Source: Streptomyces alboflavus (GTDB lineage Bacteria; Actinomycetota; Actinomycetes; Streptomycetales; Streptomycetaceae). From it: a stretch of DNA of 64,000 nucleotides. The stretch is taken from positions 205,324 to 269,323 of the forward strand of contig NZ_JNXT01000008.1 in NCBI RefSeq assembly GCF_000716675.1, given 5' to 3'. The notes under the pieces are model-generated. The model saw only the letters and a list, made by a program, of their open reading frames with translations. It had not been told where the DNA came from and ran no database searches. Position numbers and translations under genes: made by a program. This document shows, piece after piece, positions 50,901 through 57,910 of this stretch (its first letter is position 1; the number at the start of each line of letters is the position of its first letter).

Positions 50901-51932
50901 GCGCCGCCCCTGCCCGAACAGGCCGAGGTCGCGCCGGAGTTGCTCGCCGCGGTAGCGCTGGTGGCGGCGCTGGCCGCGCAGCTGCCGGGTGACGGAGCGC
51001 ACGAGCAGGCCGAGGGGTTCGCGCTCGTCCACCGGGATCCGCAGCGGCACGACGTTGACGACGGTGGTGGGGACCTGGGACAGGACGCTGCCCATGCGGT
51101 TCATGACCGGCAGGCCGAGGACGGCCTCCCGGCTTCCGGTGAGCCGGGTCAGATACAGCGCCCAGGCGGCGAGGACGGCCTCCGGCCAGGTCGCCTTGGA
51201 GCGTTCGGCGAACGCGTTCAGGGCGGCGGCGGAGTCGGCGGGCAGGGTCAGGCGGTGGCGCGCGAAGTGGTGGGCCGTGCCCGGGGGTTCAGCGTCGGCG
51301 AGGGTGGCGGGGCGGGGCAGGTCCGCGAGGTGTCCGTGCCAGTAGGCGGCATCGGCGGCCTCCTGCTCCGAGCCCGTGTACTCCTGGTCGAAGGCCACGG
51401 CTTCGCGCAGCGTCCGGAAGCGGCACACGGGCGGCTCGTCGCCCGCCTCCCGGGCCCGGTAGACCTCGGCGACCCGCTCGGCGAAGCGCAGGAAGCCGTA
51501 GGCGTCGAGGAGGATGTGGTGGCAGCGGTGGTACCAGAGCCAGCACGCGTCGCCGACCCGCAGCAGGGCGTGCCGGTAGAGCTCGCCGCCCTCCAACTCC
51601 ACCGGCACCGACCGGTCGCGGTCCATCCAGGCGAGCGCCTCGGCCCGGGGGTCCGCCGCGCCCCGCAGGTCGAGGACCACCGGCTGGGCCGGGGGCACGG
51701 CGCCCGGCTCCTGCCACACCCGCTCCCCGGCACTGCCGAAGGCGACGCTCAAGGCCTCCGTCTCGGCGACGGCCTGCCGCAGCGCGCCGACGAACACCGG
51801 TTCGGCCAGCGGCCCGGTGAGTTCCACGTACTCGGCGGCGAGGTAGACGGGATTCGCCGGGTCGAGGCGTTGCGCGGACCAGAGTCCCAGCTGTGCTGCG
51901 GTGAGCGGCAGGCGGCCGCGGCTGGTGCCCAT
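34209..51932 (-). CDS. NRPS subunit 1, modules 1-5 (Cstarter-A-T, three C-A-T, C-A-T-E)
   Basis: The first NRPS, 5,907 residues, which begins the peptide. Landmarks (approximate residues): C1 HHILLDA 139; A1 TSGSTG 645; T1 GGHSL 1042; C2 HHIAGDE 1240; A2 1716; T2 GGHSL 2097; C3 HHIAGDE 2285; A3 2760; T3 GGHSL 3152; C4 HHIAFDE 3355; A4 3874; T4 GGDSI 4273; C5 HHVALDG 4490; A5 4946; T5 GGDSI 5380; E5 HHLVVDG 5570. Predicted residues: Gly, Gly, Thr, Ser, X5 (to D). C1 resembles the EntF/DhbF starter C domain throughout ([27 protein letters not shown]), so the starter is probably an aryl group such as 2,3-dihydroxybenzoyl from a separate carrier protein, not found here. ATG 51932 has GAGGAG 7 nt upstream. 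The C-terminus ([13 protein letters not shown]) resembles a COM donor. Starter identity is inferred. Confidence 0.95.
36047..36200. repeat. Gly/Val-rich insertion in adenylation domain A5
   Basis: About 50 codons of GVGVG-, GGNGG- and DGDG-like sequence lie between the [10 protein letters not shown] strand and LPDHMVPS of A5; the other twelve A domains have a short connector there. The reading frame stays open, and both flanking motifs are intact. Confidence 0.75.
38980..42260 (-). other. NRPS module 4: C(LCL)-A(Ser)-T(GGDSI type), epimerase absent
   Basis: C4 opens [11 protein letters not shown] with HHIAFDE. A4 reads D-V-W-H-L-S-L-V-D-K, a serine code. T4 is GGDSI, the form seen here before epimerases and at the terminal T13, yet it runs within about 35 residues into C5. 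Predicted Ser; its configuration at incorporation is uncertain. Confidence 0.85.
42330..45480 (-). other. NRPS module 3: C(LCL)-A(Thr)-T
   Basis: C3 opens [11 protein letters not shown] with HHIAGDE. A3 reads D-F-W-N-V-G-M-V-H-K, the threonine code, from [21 protein letters not shown] and [12 protein letters not shown]3 is GGHSL. No epimerase. Confidence 0.87.
45490..48690 (-). other. NRPS module 2: C(LCL)-A(Gly)-T
   Basis: C2 opens [11 protein letters not shown] with HHIAGDE. A2 reads D-I-L-Q-L-G-L-V-W-K, a glycine code, from [22 protein letters not shown] and [12 protein letters not shown]2 is GGHSL. Confidence 0.87.
48700..51932 (-). other. NRPS module 1: EntF-like starter C-A(Gly)-T
   Basis: The first C domain starts at the N-terminus ([18 protein letters not shown]), the arrangement in EntF and DhbF, where this domain joins a carrier-bound 2,3-dihydroxybenzoyl group to the first amino acid. 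Its motif is HHILLDA: the catalytic second His is kept, and the usual final Gly is Ala. A1 reads D-I-L-Q-L-G-L-I-W-K, the glycine code, as in DhbF. T1 is GGHSL. Confidence 0.82.
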
Positions 51933-51982
51933 GCGAATCTCCTCGGCGTGGTGGCGCAGCGGCGGCCGGGCGCGCCGAGGGG

Positions 51983-52007
51983 GCGACCGGCCTGCTGCTC
52001 CGGTCGC
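51983..52007 (-). promoter_or_regulatory. Stem-loop between multicopper oxidase and NRPS 1
   Basis: Eight-base arms GCGACCGG (51983-51990) and CCGGTCGC (52000-52007) flank a 9-base loop within the 136-bp gap between the oxidase stop (52069) and the first NRPS start (51932). This is the only sizeable intergenic gap inside the operon. It could attenuate, process or stabilise the mRNA; no T-tract follows. Confidence 0.5.
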
Positions 52008-52068
52008 TGGCGCCCGCGGCGGCGCCGCAGGGGGGTGTGGGGTGGCTGTGGGGTGGGCGAGGGGCGCG

Positions 52069-54108
52069 CTAAGGCGCTCCGTGGCCGCCGTGCTGTCCGG
52101 TCCTGCCGTGCGGAGCGAGATCCATGACGGCCTTCGGCTGGACGACGAAGGGCCGCATCATCATCATGTCCTCGTGCTCGTAGATGTGGCAGTGGTGCAT
52201 GAATCGCCCTGAAGGTGCTTCGAACCGGACCGCCACGGTGACGAGTTCGGCGGGGGCGAGGCGGATGACGTCCTTGCGGCCGCGTTCCGCGGCGGTGAGT
52301 TCGCCCGCCTTGAGCCGCTTGAGGGGTTTGCTCGTCCCGGCGCCGTAGCCGCCGTCCTGCTCGAAGAAGGTGAAGTCGCTGACGTCGTACACGTCCCGGC
52401 TGATGCCCTGGAAGGCGACCGAGTGCAGGTGCATGGGGTGCGGGTAGGCGCCCGCCGACTTCTCCAGGCTGAGGAAGCGCCACCGTTCCGTGGACCCGGC
52501 GGCGACGGTGAACCGTACCGGGTCGGTGAAGGTCGCGGCGACCCGCTTGAAGGTCCGCACGGTGCCGTCCGCCTCCTCGAACTGGACGATGCCGTCGATG
52601 GGCAAGTCGCCCTTGGGGGCGTCGACTTCCTCCATCTCCCACAGCTCCGGGTCCTTGGGATAGACGGGGGTGACGATCACGAGCCGCTCCGGCGCGGCGG
52701 CGGCCGCGGCGGGGCTCGTGGGTGTGAAGGACGGGGAGAGCCGCTTCGGCGGGGCGAAGTCCCCGTGGTCGGCGCGGGACTCGACGCGGAACTGCATCAG
52801 GTCGGCGCGGGCTCCGGGCTCGGGCAGGGCGTTGACGAGGCGCAGGCGCTGCCCGCGCAGGCGGGAGAAGTCGACGAGCAGATCGGCGCGTTCGCCCGGG
52901 GTGAGCGGGATGCCGCCGGTCACCGGGTCCGGCTTCGGGAGCAGCCCCGCGTCCGTGCCGATGACGAGGAACGCCTCGGGGGGCAGTTCCTTGCCGTCCT
53001 CGTCGAGGATCTTCAGGAGGTAGGGACGGTTGTTGGCGGCGTTCAGGGCGCGGAATCGGTACCAGCCCGCTGCGACGTCCAGGTACGGCCAGATCACGCC
53101 GTTGACCATGGAGAACGGGCCGGTGAAGGGGCGCACGAGTGTATAGGGGTCGTCGGCGACGACGATGCCCTTGTAGAGCAGGTCGCCGGTGAACTCGCCG
53201 TCGCCGTCGAGGTCGAGGTTGCGGTCGAAGACGACGAGCGGGATCTCGCGCTCACCGGACGGCAGGCGCAGGCGCTTCTCCTCCTCGTCGCGGATGAGGT
53301 AGGCGCCGGAGCCGAGGCCCGTCATCACGTTCAGATGCGTGATGTGCATGGCGTGGTCGTGGTACCAGAGCCCGGCGGCGGACTGCTTGTTGGGGTACTC
53401 GGAGAGCTGCGCGGCGCCGGGCAGGATCGCGTTCTCCGCCCAGCCGTCGTTGCCGCCGCCGGTGACCGCGCCGTGCAGGTGGACCACGGTCCACGGCGGG
53501 AGCGCGGCGACGTCCCCCCGGGCCGGTGCGCCCTCGCGTCCCGGCCGGTCCCACATCAGGGGCAGGTCGGGGTCGTACGCGAACGGCACCCGCACGGCCG
53601 GGACGGGGAAGTCGCCCTTGAGGTCGTTCTCCCAGGCGATACGGAGCCGTCGGCCCCGCAGCGCCTCGATCGTGGGCCCCACGTGGGTGCCCTCGTAGGT
53701 CCACAGGCGGGTGGGCGGCAGCTGGCTGTGCAGCCGCAGCCGCGCCTCGCGCATGGACACCGTCAGGGCGCCGCCGCGGCCCCGCAGGACGCGGGGCACG
53801 GGGAGCGGGTCGCGGAACGGCTTCAGCTCCTTCGCCGCGCGCACGGCCCGCGTGACGGCGGGGCCGGGTCTCTTCCCCGAGCGGGCGCTGCGGGCCTTCG
53901 CGTCCGCGACGGCGCCGGGGATGCGGTCGAGGGGGGTGCCGAGGGCCGCGGTCATCAGGTCGGGCCGGGGCGGCACCGCGGCGCGGGCGGTGCCGCCGCC
54001 GACGAGGAGCGCCCCGGCGCCGAGCGCGGCCCCCGTGCCGACGGCGCCCGCCCCGACCAGGAAGCCGCGGCGTGCGAGCCGGTCGCCCAGCTGCGATGTG
54101 AGCCTCAT
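52069..54108 (-). CDS. Tat-exported multicopper oxidase (CotA / phenoxazinone synthase-like)
   Basis: A 679-residue copper oxidase, which would couple one-electron oxidation of phenols or metal ions to reduction of oxygen to water. All four copper motifs are present: VHLHG (209-213), WYHDHAMH (248-255), HPMHLH (557-562) and [13 protein letters not shown] (638-650), with T1 Cys640 and probable axial Met650. The N-terminus ([20 protein letters not shown]) is a twin-arginine signal, so the folded enzyme acts outside the membrane. ATG 54108 overlaps the mbtH stop (ATGA); longer readings run inside mbtH in another frame. Placement between mbtH and the NRPS genes ties it to the peptide: a ferroxidase, or an oxidase acting on a catechol or aromatic residue of the secreted product, are both possible. 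Family is clear; substrate unknown. Confidence 0.92.
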   Translation of the reverse strand: MRLTSQLGDRLARRGFLVGAGAVGTGAALGAGALLVGGGTARAAVPPRPDLMTAALGTPLDRIPGAVADAKARSARSGKRPGPAVTRAVRAAKELKPFRDPLPVPRVLRGRGGALTVSMREARLRLHSQLPPTRLWTYEGTHVGPTIEALRGRRLRIAWENDLKGDFPVPAVRVPFAYDPDLPLMWDRPGREGAPARGDVAALPPWTVVHLHGAVTGGGNDGWAENAILPGAAQLSEYPNKQSAAGLWYHDHAMHITHLNVMTGLGSGAYLIRDEEEKRLRLPSGEREIPLVVFDRNLDLDGDGEFTGDLLYKGIVVADDPYTLVRPFTGPFSMVNGVIWPYLDVAAGWYRFRALNAANNRPYLLKILDEDGKELPPEAFLVIGTDAGLLPKPDPVTGGIPLTPGERADLLVDFSRLRGQRLRLVNALPEPGARADLMQFRVESRADHGDFAPPKRLSPSFTPTSPAAAAAAPERLVIVTPVYPKDPELWEMEEVDAPKGDLPIDGIVQFEEADGTVRTFKRVAATFTDPVRFTVAAGSTERWRFLSLEKSAGAYPHPMHLHSVAFQGISRDVYDVSDFTFFEQDGGYGAGTSKPLKRLKAGELTAAERGRKDVIRLAPAELVTVAVRFEAPSGRFMHHCHIYEHEDMMMMRPFVVQPKAVMDLAPHGRTGQHGGHGAP

Positions 54109-54323
54109 GACGGGTCGGCTGCCATGCTTTCGATGAGGCTCTTGGGCCGCAGGTCGGTCCAGTTCCGCTCCACGTACTCCAGGCACGCCTGACGCGAGTC
54201 CTCGGTGTGTGCCACCGTCCAGCCGCCGGGAACCTCGGCGAAGGAGGGCCACAGCGAGTGCTGTCCTTCGTCATTGACGAGCACCAGGTAGGTGCCGTCC
54301 TCGTCATCGAACGGGTTGCTCAC
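54105..54323 (-). CDS. MbtH-like NRPS chaperone
   Basis: A 72-residue MbtH-family protein that binds and activates or stabilises NRPS adenylation domains. It shows the whole family signature: NPFDDEDG at the start, [20 protein letters not shown], and [10 protein letters not shown] near the end. Length is typical. GTG 54321-54323 is preceded by AGGAGG (54329-54334) at 5 nt. It is the first gene of the operon, directly downstream of the iron box at 54340-54358, and its stop overlaps the oxidase start. It probably serves several of the 13 adenylation domains, since no other mbtH is in the window. Confidence 0.96.
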   Translation of the reverse strand: MSNPFDDEDGTYLVLVNDEGQHSLWPSFAEVPGGWTVAHTEDSRQACLEYVERNWTDLRPKSLIESMAADPS

Positions 54324-54339
54324 AAGATCCTCCTAGGTG

Positions 54340-54358
54340 TTAGGTAAGGCTAACCTTA
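54340..54358. promoter_or_regulatory. Iron box upstream of mbtH and the NRPS operon
   Basis: TTAGGTAAGGCTAACCTTA matches 16 of 19 positions of the DmdR1/IdeR consensus and is strongly palindromic. It lies 16 bp upstream of the mbtH GTG. Iron-loaded DmdR1 binding here should repress the whole 52-kb mbtH-oxidase-NRPS operon when iron is sufficient. Confidence 0.9.
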
Positions 54359-54485
54359 GTGATCTGTGCGGAACAAGCCCCACCAGGAATCCACTTCACC
54401 GAGGGCCCCACCAACTTCACGCTCGACCGGCACAGTTGGCGCCCCGCGACCGGACACGGCGCCCCCGGACCCGCCCCGCCCGCGC

Positions 54486-55676
54486 TCATGCCCGCCCGGT
54501 CCCCCGTCGCTTGAAGAGCACCCACGCCAGATACACGCCCCCGAGGACCGCCGTGGTGACGCCGACCGGAAGCTGGTTGTTGCGCTGGGAGTCGTCGACG
54601 AGAGCGAGCCAGCCGACCCGGTCCCCCACCCAGGCGAGGGCGGTGAAGAACTGACTGGACGCCAGGTGCGCCGCCGCGAGCAGCGCGGAACCGACCGCTC
54701 CGGCGGCCGCCACGCTCACGCCGGGACCGCGCGTCAGCATGGTGGCGATCTGCGGCGCGGCGAGCGCCACGAAGGGGATGGGGCCGGCGCTCGCCACGGC
54801 CACGCCGCACAGCCCGATGCCGAGGACGATCAGCCCGATCCGGGCCCGGTCCACCGGCACCCCGAGGCCGCTCGCCAGCTCGTCGCCCAGCTCCAGCATC
54901 CGCAGGTGCCGGCCGAGCAGCAGGGCCGCGGGCAGCAGCACGAGCAGCGCGAGCGCCATCATCCGCACCGAGCTCCAGCCCCGGCCGTTGAGGGTGCCCA
55001 CCAGCCAGACGTGGGCGCTCTGGGCGTTGTTGAGGCTGGACCGGGTGAGCAGATAGGAGTTCACCGAGCCGAGCATCGCGGTCACCCCGAGGCCGACGAG
55101 CACGAGCCGGACGCCGTGCACACCGCCCTTGCTGGCGAGCAGGAACACGAGGAACGCGCTCGCGAGGCCGCCGCACACCGCCCCCGTGGCCACGGCCCCC
55201 GCCCCACCGCTCAGCGTGACGATGACGAGGATGGCGCCGGTGGCGGCCCCGCTGTTGAAGCCGATCACGTCGGGACTGGCCAGCGGATTGCGGGAGATGG
55301 CCTGGAAGACGGCCCCGCTGATGCCGAGGGCGCCCCCGGCGAGGATCGCGAGCAGCGCCTGCGGGAGTCGCTCCTGGTTCACGAAGTGCACGGCGAGCCG
55401 GTCGCCGGTGCCGTAGAACAGCGCCCTGGCCACGTCCGGCGGCGCGATCGGGTACGCCCCCACGCACAGGCTGACGACCAGCGTCAACGCCGCGCAGAGC
55501 ACCGCGAGTCCGCACACCGCGGCGGTGCGCCGGTGCACCCGGAAGGTGAGCCGCCCCGACCACAGGCGCACCCGCCATCCGGCCAGGGGTTCCCACGGCG
55601 GAACGGCGCCGGGCCCGGGGCGGGCCACCGCGTCGGACACGTGATCGGACCGGGAGCCGGTGGCCGCGTCGGTCAC
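54486..55676 (-). CDS. FecCD-family ferri-siderophore ABC permease (second subunit)
   Basis: A 396-residue polytopic inner-membrane protein of the FecCD family, one half of the channel that imports ferri-siderophore. Family marks include GGALGISGAVFQAISRNPLA (the gate motif), SPDVIGFNSGA, and GLCGVAVASAGPIPFVAL near the C-terminal coupling region. A long hydrophilic N-terminus precedes the first membrane segment (AAVCGLAVLCAALTLVVS). GTG 55674-55676 overlaps the upstream permease stop (GTGA), with GGAGG a few nt before. It forms a pair with the gene at 55673-56737. No ABC ATPase follows; the next gene is mbtH, so the motor must be encoded elsewhere. Confidence 0.93.
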   Translation of the reverse strand: MTDAATGSRSDHVSDAVARPGPGAVPPWEPLAGWRVRLWSGRLTFRVHRRTAAVCGLAVLCAALTLVVSLCVGAYPIAPPDVARALFYGTGDRLAVHFVNQERLPQALLAILAGGALGISGAVFQAISRNPLASPDVIGFNSGAATGAILVIVTLSGGAGAVATGAVCGGLASAFLVFLLASKGGVHGVRLVLVGLGVTAMLGSVNSYLLTRSSLNNAQSAHVWLVGTLNGRGWSSVRMMALALLVLLPAALLLGRHLRMLELGDELASGLGVPVDRARIGLIVLGIGLCGVAVASAGPIPFVALAAPQIATMLTRGPGVSVAAAGAVGSALLAAAHLASSQFFTALAWVGDRVGWLALVDDSQRNNQLPVGVTTAVLGGVYLAWVLFKRRGTGRA

Positions 55677-56737
55677 AGCGACACCTCCCGGCGCCGTCGC
55701 ACCATCGCGATGAACACCGGCGCGCCCACCAGCGCGGTCACGGCGCCCACTTCCAGCTCCCCCTCGGGCAGGATCACCCGGCCGAGGATGTCCGACACCA
55801 GCAGCAGGATCGGCGCGAGCAGCATGGAGTACGGCAGCACCCAGCGCAGATCGGGTCCGGTGAGCCAGCGTGCCACGAGCGGGACGACGAGCCCGACGAA
55901 GCCGATGGGTCCGGCGGCGGCGGTCGCGGCCCCGCAGAGCAGGGTCACGGCGACGACGGCGACGAGCCGGGTGCGGGCGACCCGGGTGCCGAGCGCCTTG
56001 CCCAACTCGTCGCCCAGGGCGAGGGCGTTCAAAGGCCGGGCCATGAGGAGCGCGAGGAGCAGGCCGACGGCCACGAACGGCAGCAGGTCCCGCACCAGGC
56101 CGGTGTCGCGGCCGGCGAGCGAGCCGACCATCCAGAACCTCATGTAGTCGTAGCTGGCCGCGTTGAAGACGGTGAGCCCGCCGATGAGTCCGCCGAGGCT
56201 CGCGCTCACCGCGGCTCCGGCCAGGGCGAGCCGCACCGGTGTCGGCCCGGCCCGGCCCGACGCCCCGAGGACGTAGACGAGCACGGTGGCGACCGCGGCC
56301 CCCAGGAAGGCGAACCACACCAGCGAGGTGAAGCTGCTGAGCCCGACCACGCCGATGCCGAAGACGACCGCGGCGGACGCCCCGGCGTTCACCCCGAGCA
56401 GGCCGGGGTCGGCGAGCGGGTTGCGGGTGGTGGCCTGCATCACCGCGCCCGCGACGCCCAGGGCGGCGCCGACCATGAGGCCCACCAGGGTGCGGGGCAG
56501 GCGCAGTTCGCGGACGACGTCGGTGGTGTACGAGCCGTCGTCGTGCCACAGCGCCGACCAGACCTGCCCGAGGCTGGTGTCCTTGGTGCCGATCCAGGTG
56601 CTGAGGACGACGAGCAGCAGCAGCACGCCGACGAGGACGAGCAGCCCCGTGCCGCGCATCAGCGAGCGGGCTGCGCCGCGTTCCTCCTCGTCCCGACCGG
56701 ACTCCGGAGCCGGGGCGAGCGCGGCGGCCGGAGTCAC
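55673..56737 (-). CDS. FecCD-family ferri-siderophore ABC permease (first subunit)
   Basis: A 354-residue polytopic membrane protein of the FecCD family, partner of the next gene. It shows ALGVAGAVMQATTRNPLADP (gate motif), GLLGVNAGA, LNALALGDELGKALG and AAAGPIGFVGLVVPL, in the family's usual order. The start is taken as GTG 56735-56737 (VTPAAALAP), which follows a purine-rich GGGGGGTGG stretch; an internal ATG (MRGTGLLVL) is the alternative. Longer readings extend into noncoding DNA. An iron box lies about 150 bp upstream at 56889-56907, so iron repression is inferred. Together with the binding lipoprotein at 1003-1986 it would form an importer for the siderophore of this locus. Confidence 0.92.
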   Translation of the reverse strand: MTPAAALAPAPESGRDEEERGAARSLMRGTGLLVLVGVLLLLVVLSTWIGTKDTSLGQVWSALWHDDGSYTTDVVRELRLPRTLVGLMVGAALGVAGAVMQATTRNPLADPGLLGVNAGASAAVVFGIGVVGLSSFTSLVWFAFLGAAVATVLVYVLGASGRAGPTPVRLALAGAAVSASLGGLIGGLTVFNAASYDYMRFWMVGSLAGRDTGLVRDLLPFVAVGLLLALLMARPLNALALGDELGKALGTRVARTRLVAVVAVTLLCGAATAAAGPIGFVGLVVPLVARWLTGPDLRWVLPYSMLLAPILLLVSDILGRVILPEGELEVGAVTALVGAPVFIAMVRRRREVSL

Positions 56738-56888
56738 CGGACCACCCCCCGCCCCCGGTGACGGACCATGACTTCCCGCATCCCGCGACTCTCCCCACTC
56801 AGCCGTGCACCCGGCCGGGCACACGCACACGGTCAACCGCCCCTGCCGTCGGGGAGGTTGACCACGCGGAAAGCCCAGCTCCGCATCA

Positions 56889-56907
56889 CAAGGTAAGCCT
56901 AACCTTA
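56889..56907. promoter_or_regulatory. Iron box upstream of the permease pair
   Basis: The minus strand reads TAAGGTTAGGCTTACCTTG, 15 of 19 matches to the DmdR1/IdeR consensus. It is about 150 bp upstream of the first permease GTG, which implies a 5' leader of some length or an overlooked upstream start. It is the third iron operator of the window. Confidence 0.85.
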
Positions 56908-57030
56908 CTGATGCTGCGGTGGTGAGTTCGCGGTCCCTCAGGGCTGCGGCACGGTGACTGAGGTAGCCCGAGGCTCGCCCGGTCGGTGGGCGGGGCGAAC
57001 GACAGCGACGACACGTTCGCGACCGCTCAT

Positions 57031-57114
57031 TCAATGCAGCCGGTTCTTGGCCGCCTTGCCCTCGGGGGCGCGCTGGAAGTACAGGCGGGGGCCCAGACCG
57101 GAGGGGCACACCAT
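57031..57114 (-). pseudogene. Fragment of a VOC (glyoxalase-like) protein
   Basis: A 27-codon reading frame ends PRLYFQRAPEGKAAKNRLH before a stop. This matches the central motif of the VOC/glyoxalase family (GPRLxFQxVPExKxxKNRxHLD), where the histidine is followed by LD in intact proteins. An in-frame stop precedes it, and I see no continuation on either side. The rest of the 437-bp gap (56738-57174) holds only the iron box. Confidence 0.45.
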
Positions 57115-57174
57115 AGGGGCGCGTGCCGGTCACCGGGATCCCGGGGTTTCACGGTGTACGGGTCGAGGCCTCGC

Positions 57175-57777
57175 TCAGCCTCCGTGCCAGGCGATCACCG
57201 CGTCCACGAACGCGACCACCCGCTCACCGACCCGCTCCACACTGCCGTTCTGCACGCTGACCTGCGCCCCCTCCAGCGCGAAGGTGATCTCCGCGGCGGC
57301 ACCTTCGGGGTCGGTGAGGCCGGCCGCGACACACATCGCGGTGAGGCGGCGCAGCTGGCGGGCCTTGTGCGCCTCGATCACCTGGCGCGCCGGGTGGGAG
57401 GCGTCGGGCAGCTCGGCCAGGGAGTTGACGAAGGGGCAGCCGCGGTGCGAGATCGCGGACAGGCCGTCGGCGACGAACGCGGCCACGCCCCTGATCTGCG
57501 CCCGGGGGTCGTCCCGCCACTGCTCCTCGATGCGGTCGAAGGCGTCGGCGTACTCGGCGGCGACGATGAGCAGCCACTCCGCCACCAGCGCGTCCTTGGT
57601 GCCGAAGTGCCGGTACAGGGCGGCCTTCGTGGTCCCGGCCCGGTCCGCCACGGCCTGTACGCCGACGCCCCTGATCCCCTCGGAGTGGAACAGCTCCTCG
57701 GCCGCGTCGAGGATGCGCTCGCGGGGCGGCAGCTTGGCCACCCGCTCCGCCCGGCCCGGCCGCACCGTGTCCGTCAT
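57175..57777 (-). CDS. TetR-family transcriptional regulator
   Basis: A 200-residue TetR-family repressor. Residues 20-69 hold the DNA-binding domain, RERILDAAEELFHSEGIRGV then a helix-turn-helix with AGTTKAALYRHFGTKDALV. The C-terminal ligand domain includes HRGCPFVNSLAEL, typical of a TetR subgroup. ATG 57775-57777 has GGGAGGA 6 nt upstream. It diverges from the amidase gene at 57911, with the perfect palindrome ATACCGATCGGTAT between, so it probably represses itself and the amidase. The ligand is unknown. No sign that it belongs to the siderophore locus. Confidence 0.92.
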   Translation of the reverse strand: MTDTVRPGRAERVAKLPPRERILDAAEELFHSEGIRGVGVQAVADRAGTTKAALYRHFGTKDALVAEWLLIVAAEYADAFDRIEEQWRDDPRAQIRGVAAFVADGLSAISHRGCPFVNSLAELPDASHPARQVIEAHKARQLRRLTAMCVAAGLTDPEGAAAEITFALEGAQVSVQNGSVERVGERVVAFVDAVIAWHGG

Positions 57778-57853
57778 GTCCCGTCCTCCCGCGCCGCTTC
57801 CGGCCGTCCAGGCCGCGCCACCGCCATGCTACGGTACCGATCAGTCCCGGGCA

Positions 57854-57867
57854 ATACCGATCGGTAT
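57854..57867. promoter_or_regulatory. Probable TetR operator
   Basis: The perfect 14-bp palindrome ATACCGATCGGTAT lies between the divergent TetR and amidase genes. A degenerate second copy, GGTACCGATCAG, lies about 20 bp away near 57832-57844. TetR regulators commonly bind such divergent intergenic palindromes; binding here is inferred. Confidence 0.65.
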
Positions 57868-57910
57868 CGCCTGAGACCCATCGGTTTCGTCGCAGGTCGG
57901 AGGGGTTCAC

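Noticed and set aside
40692..52127. A 3,811-codon plus-strand open frame opposite NRPS 1, and similar giant frames opposite the other NRPS genes
   Set aside because: Products are Gly/Val/Arg-rich with no family motifs and mirror NRPS codons; they arise from GC-rich third positions on the opposite strand.
54340..54489. A 49-codon minus-strand frame whose ATG overlaps the permease stop (ATGA)
   Set aside because: It ends within the iron box, shows no motif, and third-position GC falls off along it; probably chance.
54359..54514. A 51-codon plus-strand frame (GTG, including HFTEGPTNFTLDRHSW) beginning at the iron box
   Set aside because: No ribosome site, starts at the operator and overlaps the permease 3' end; no family recognised.
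56738..57133. N-terminal extension of the first permease to 57133
   Set aside because: The extension has no membrane or domain features and would run over the iron box; GTG 56737 is better placed.
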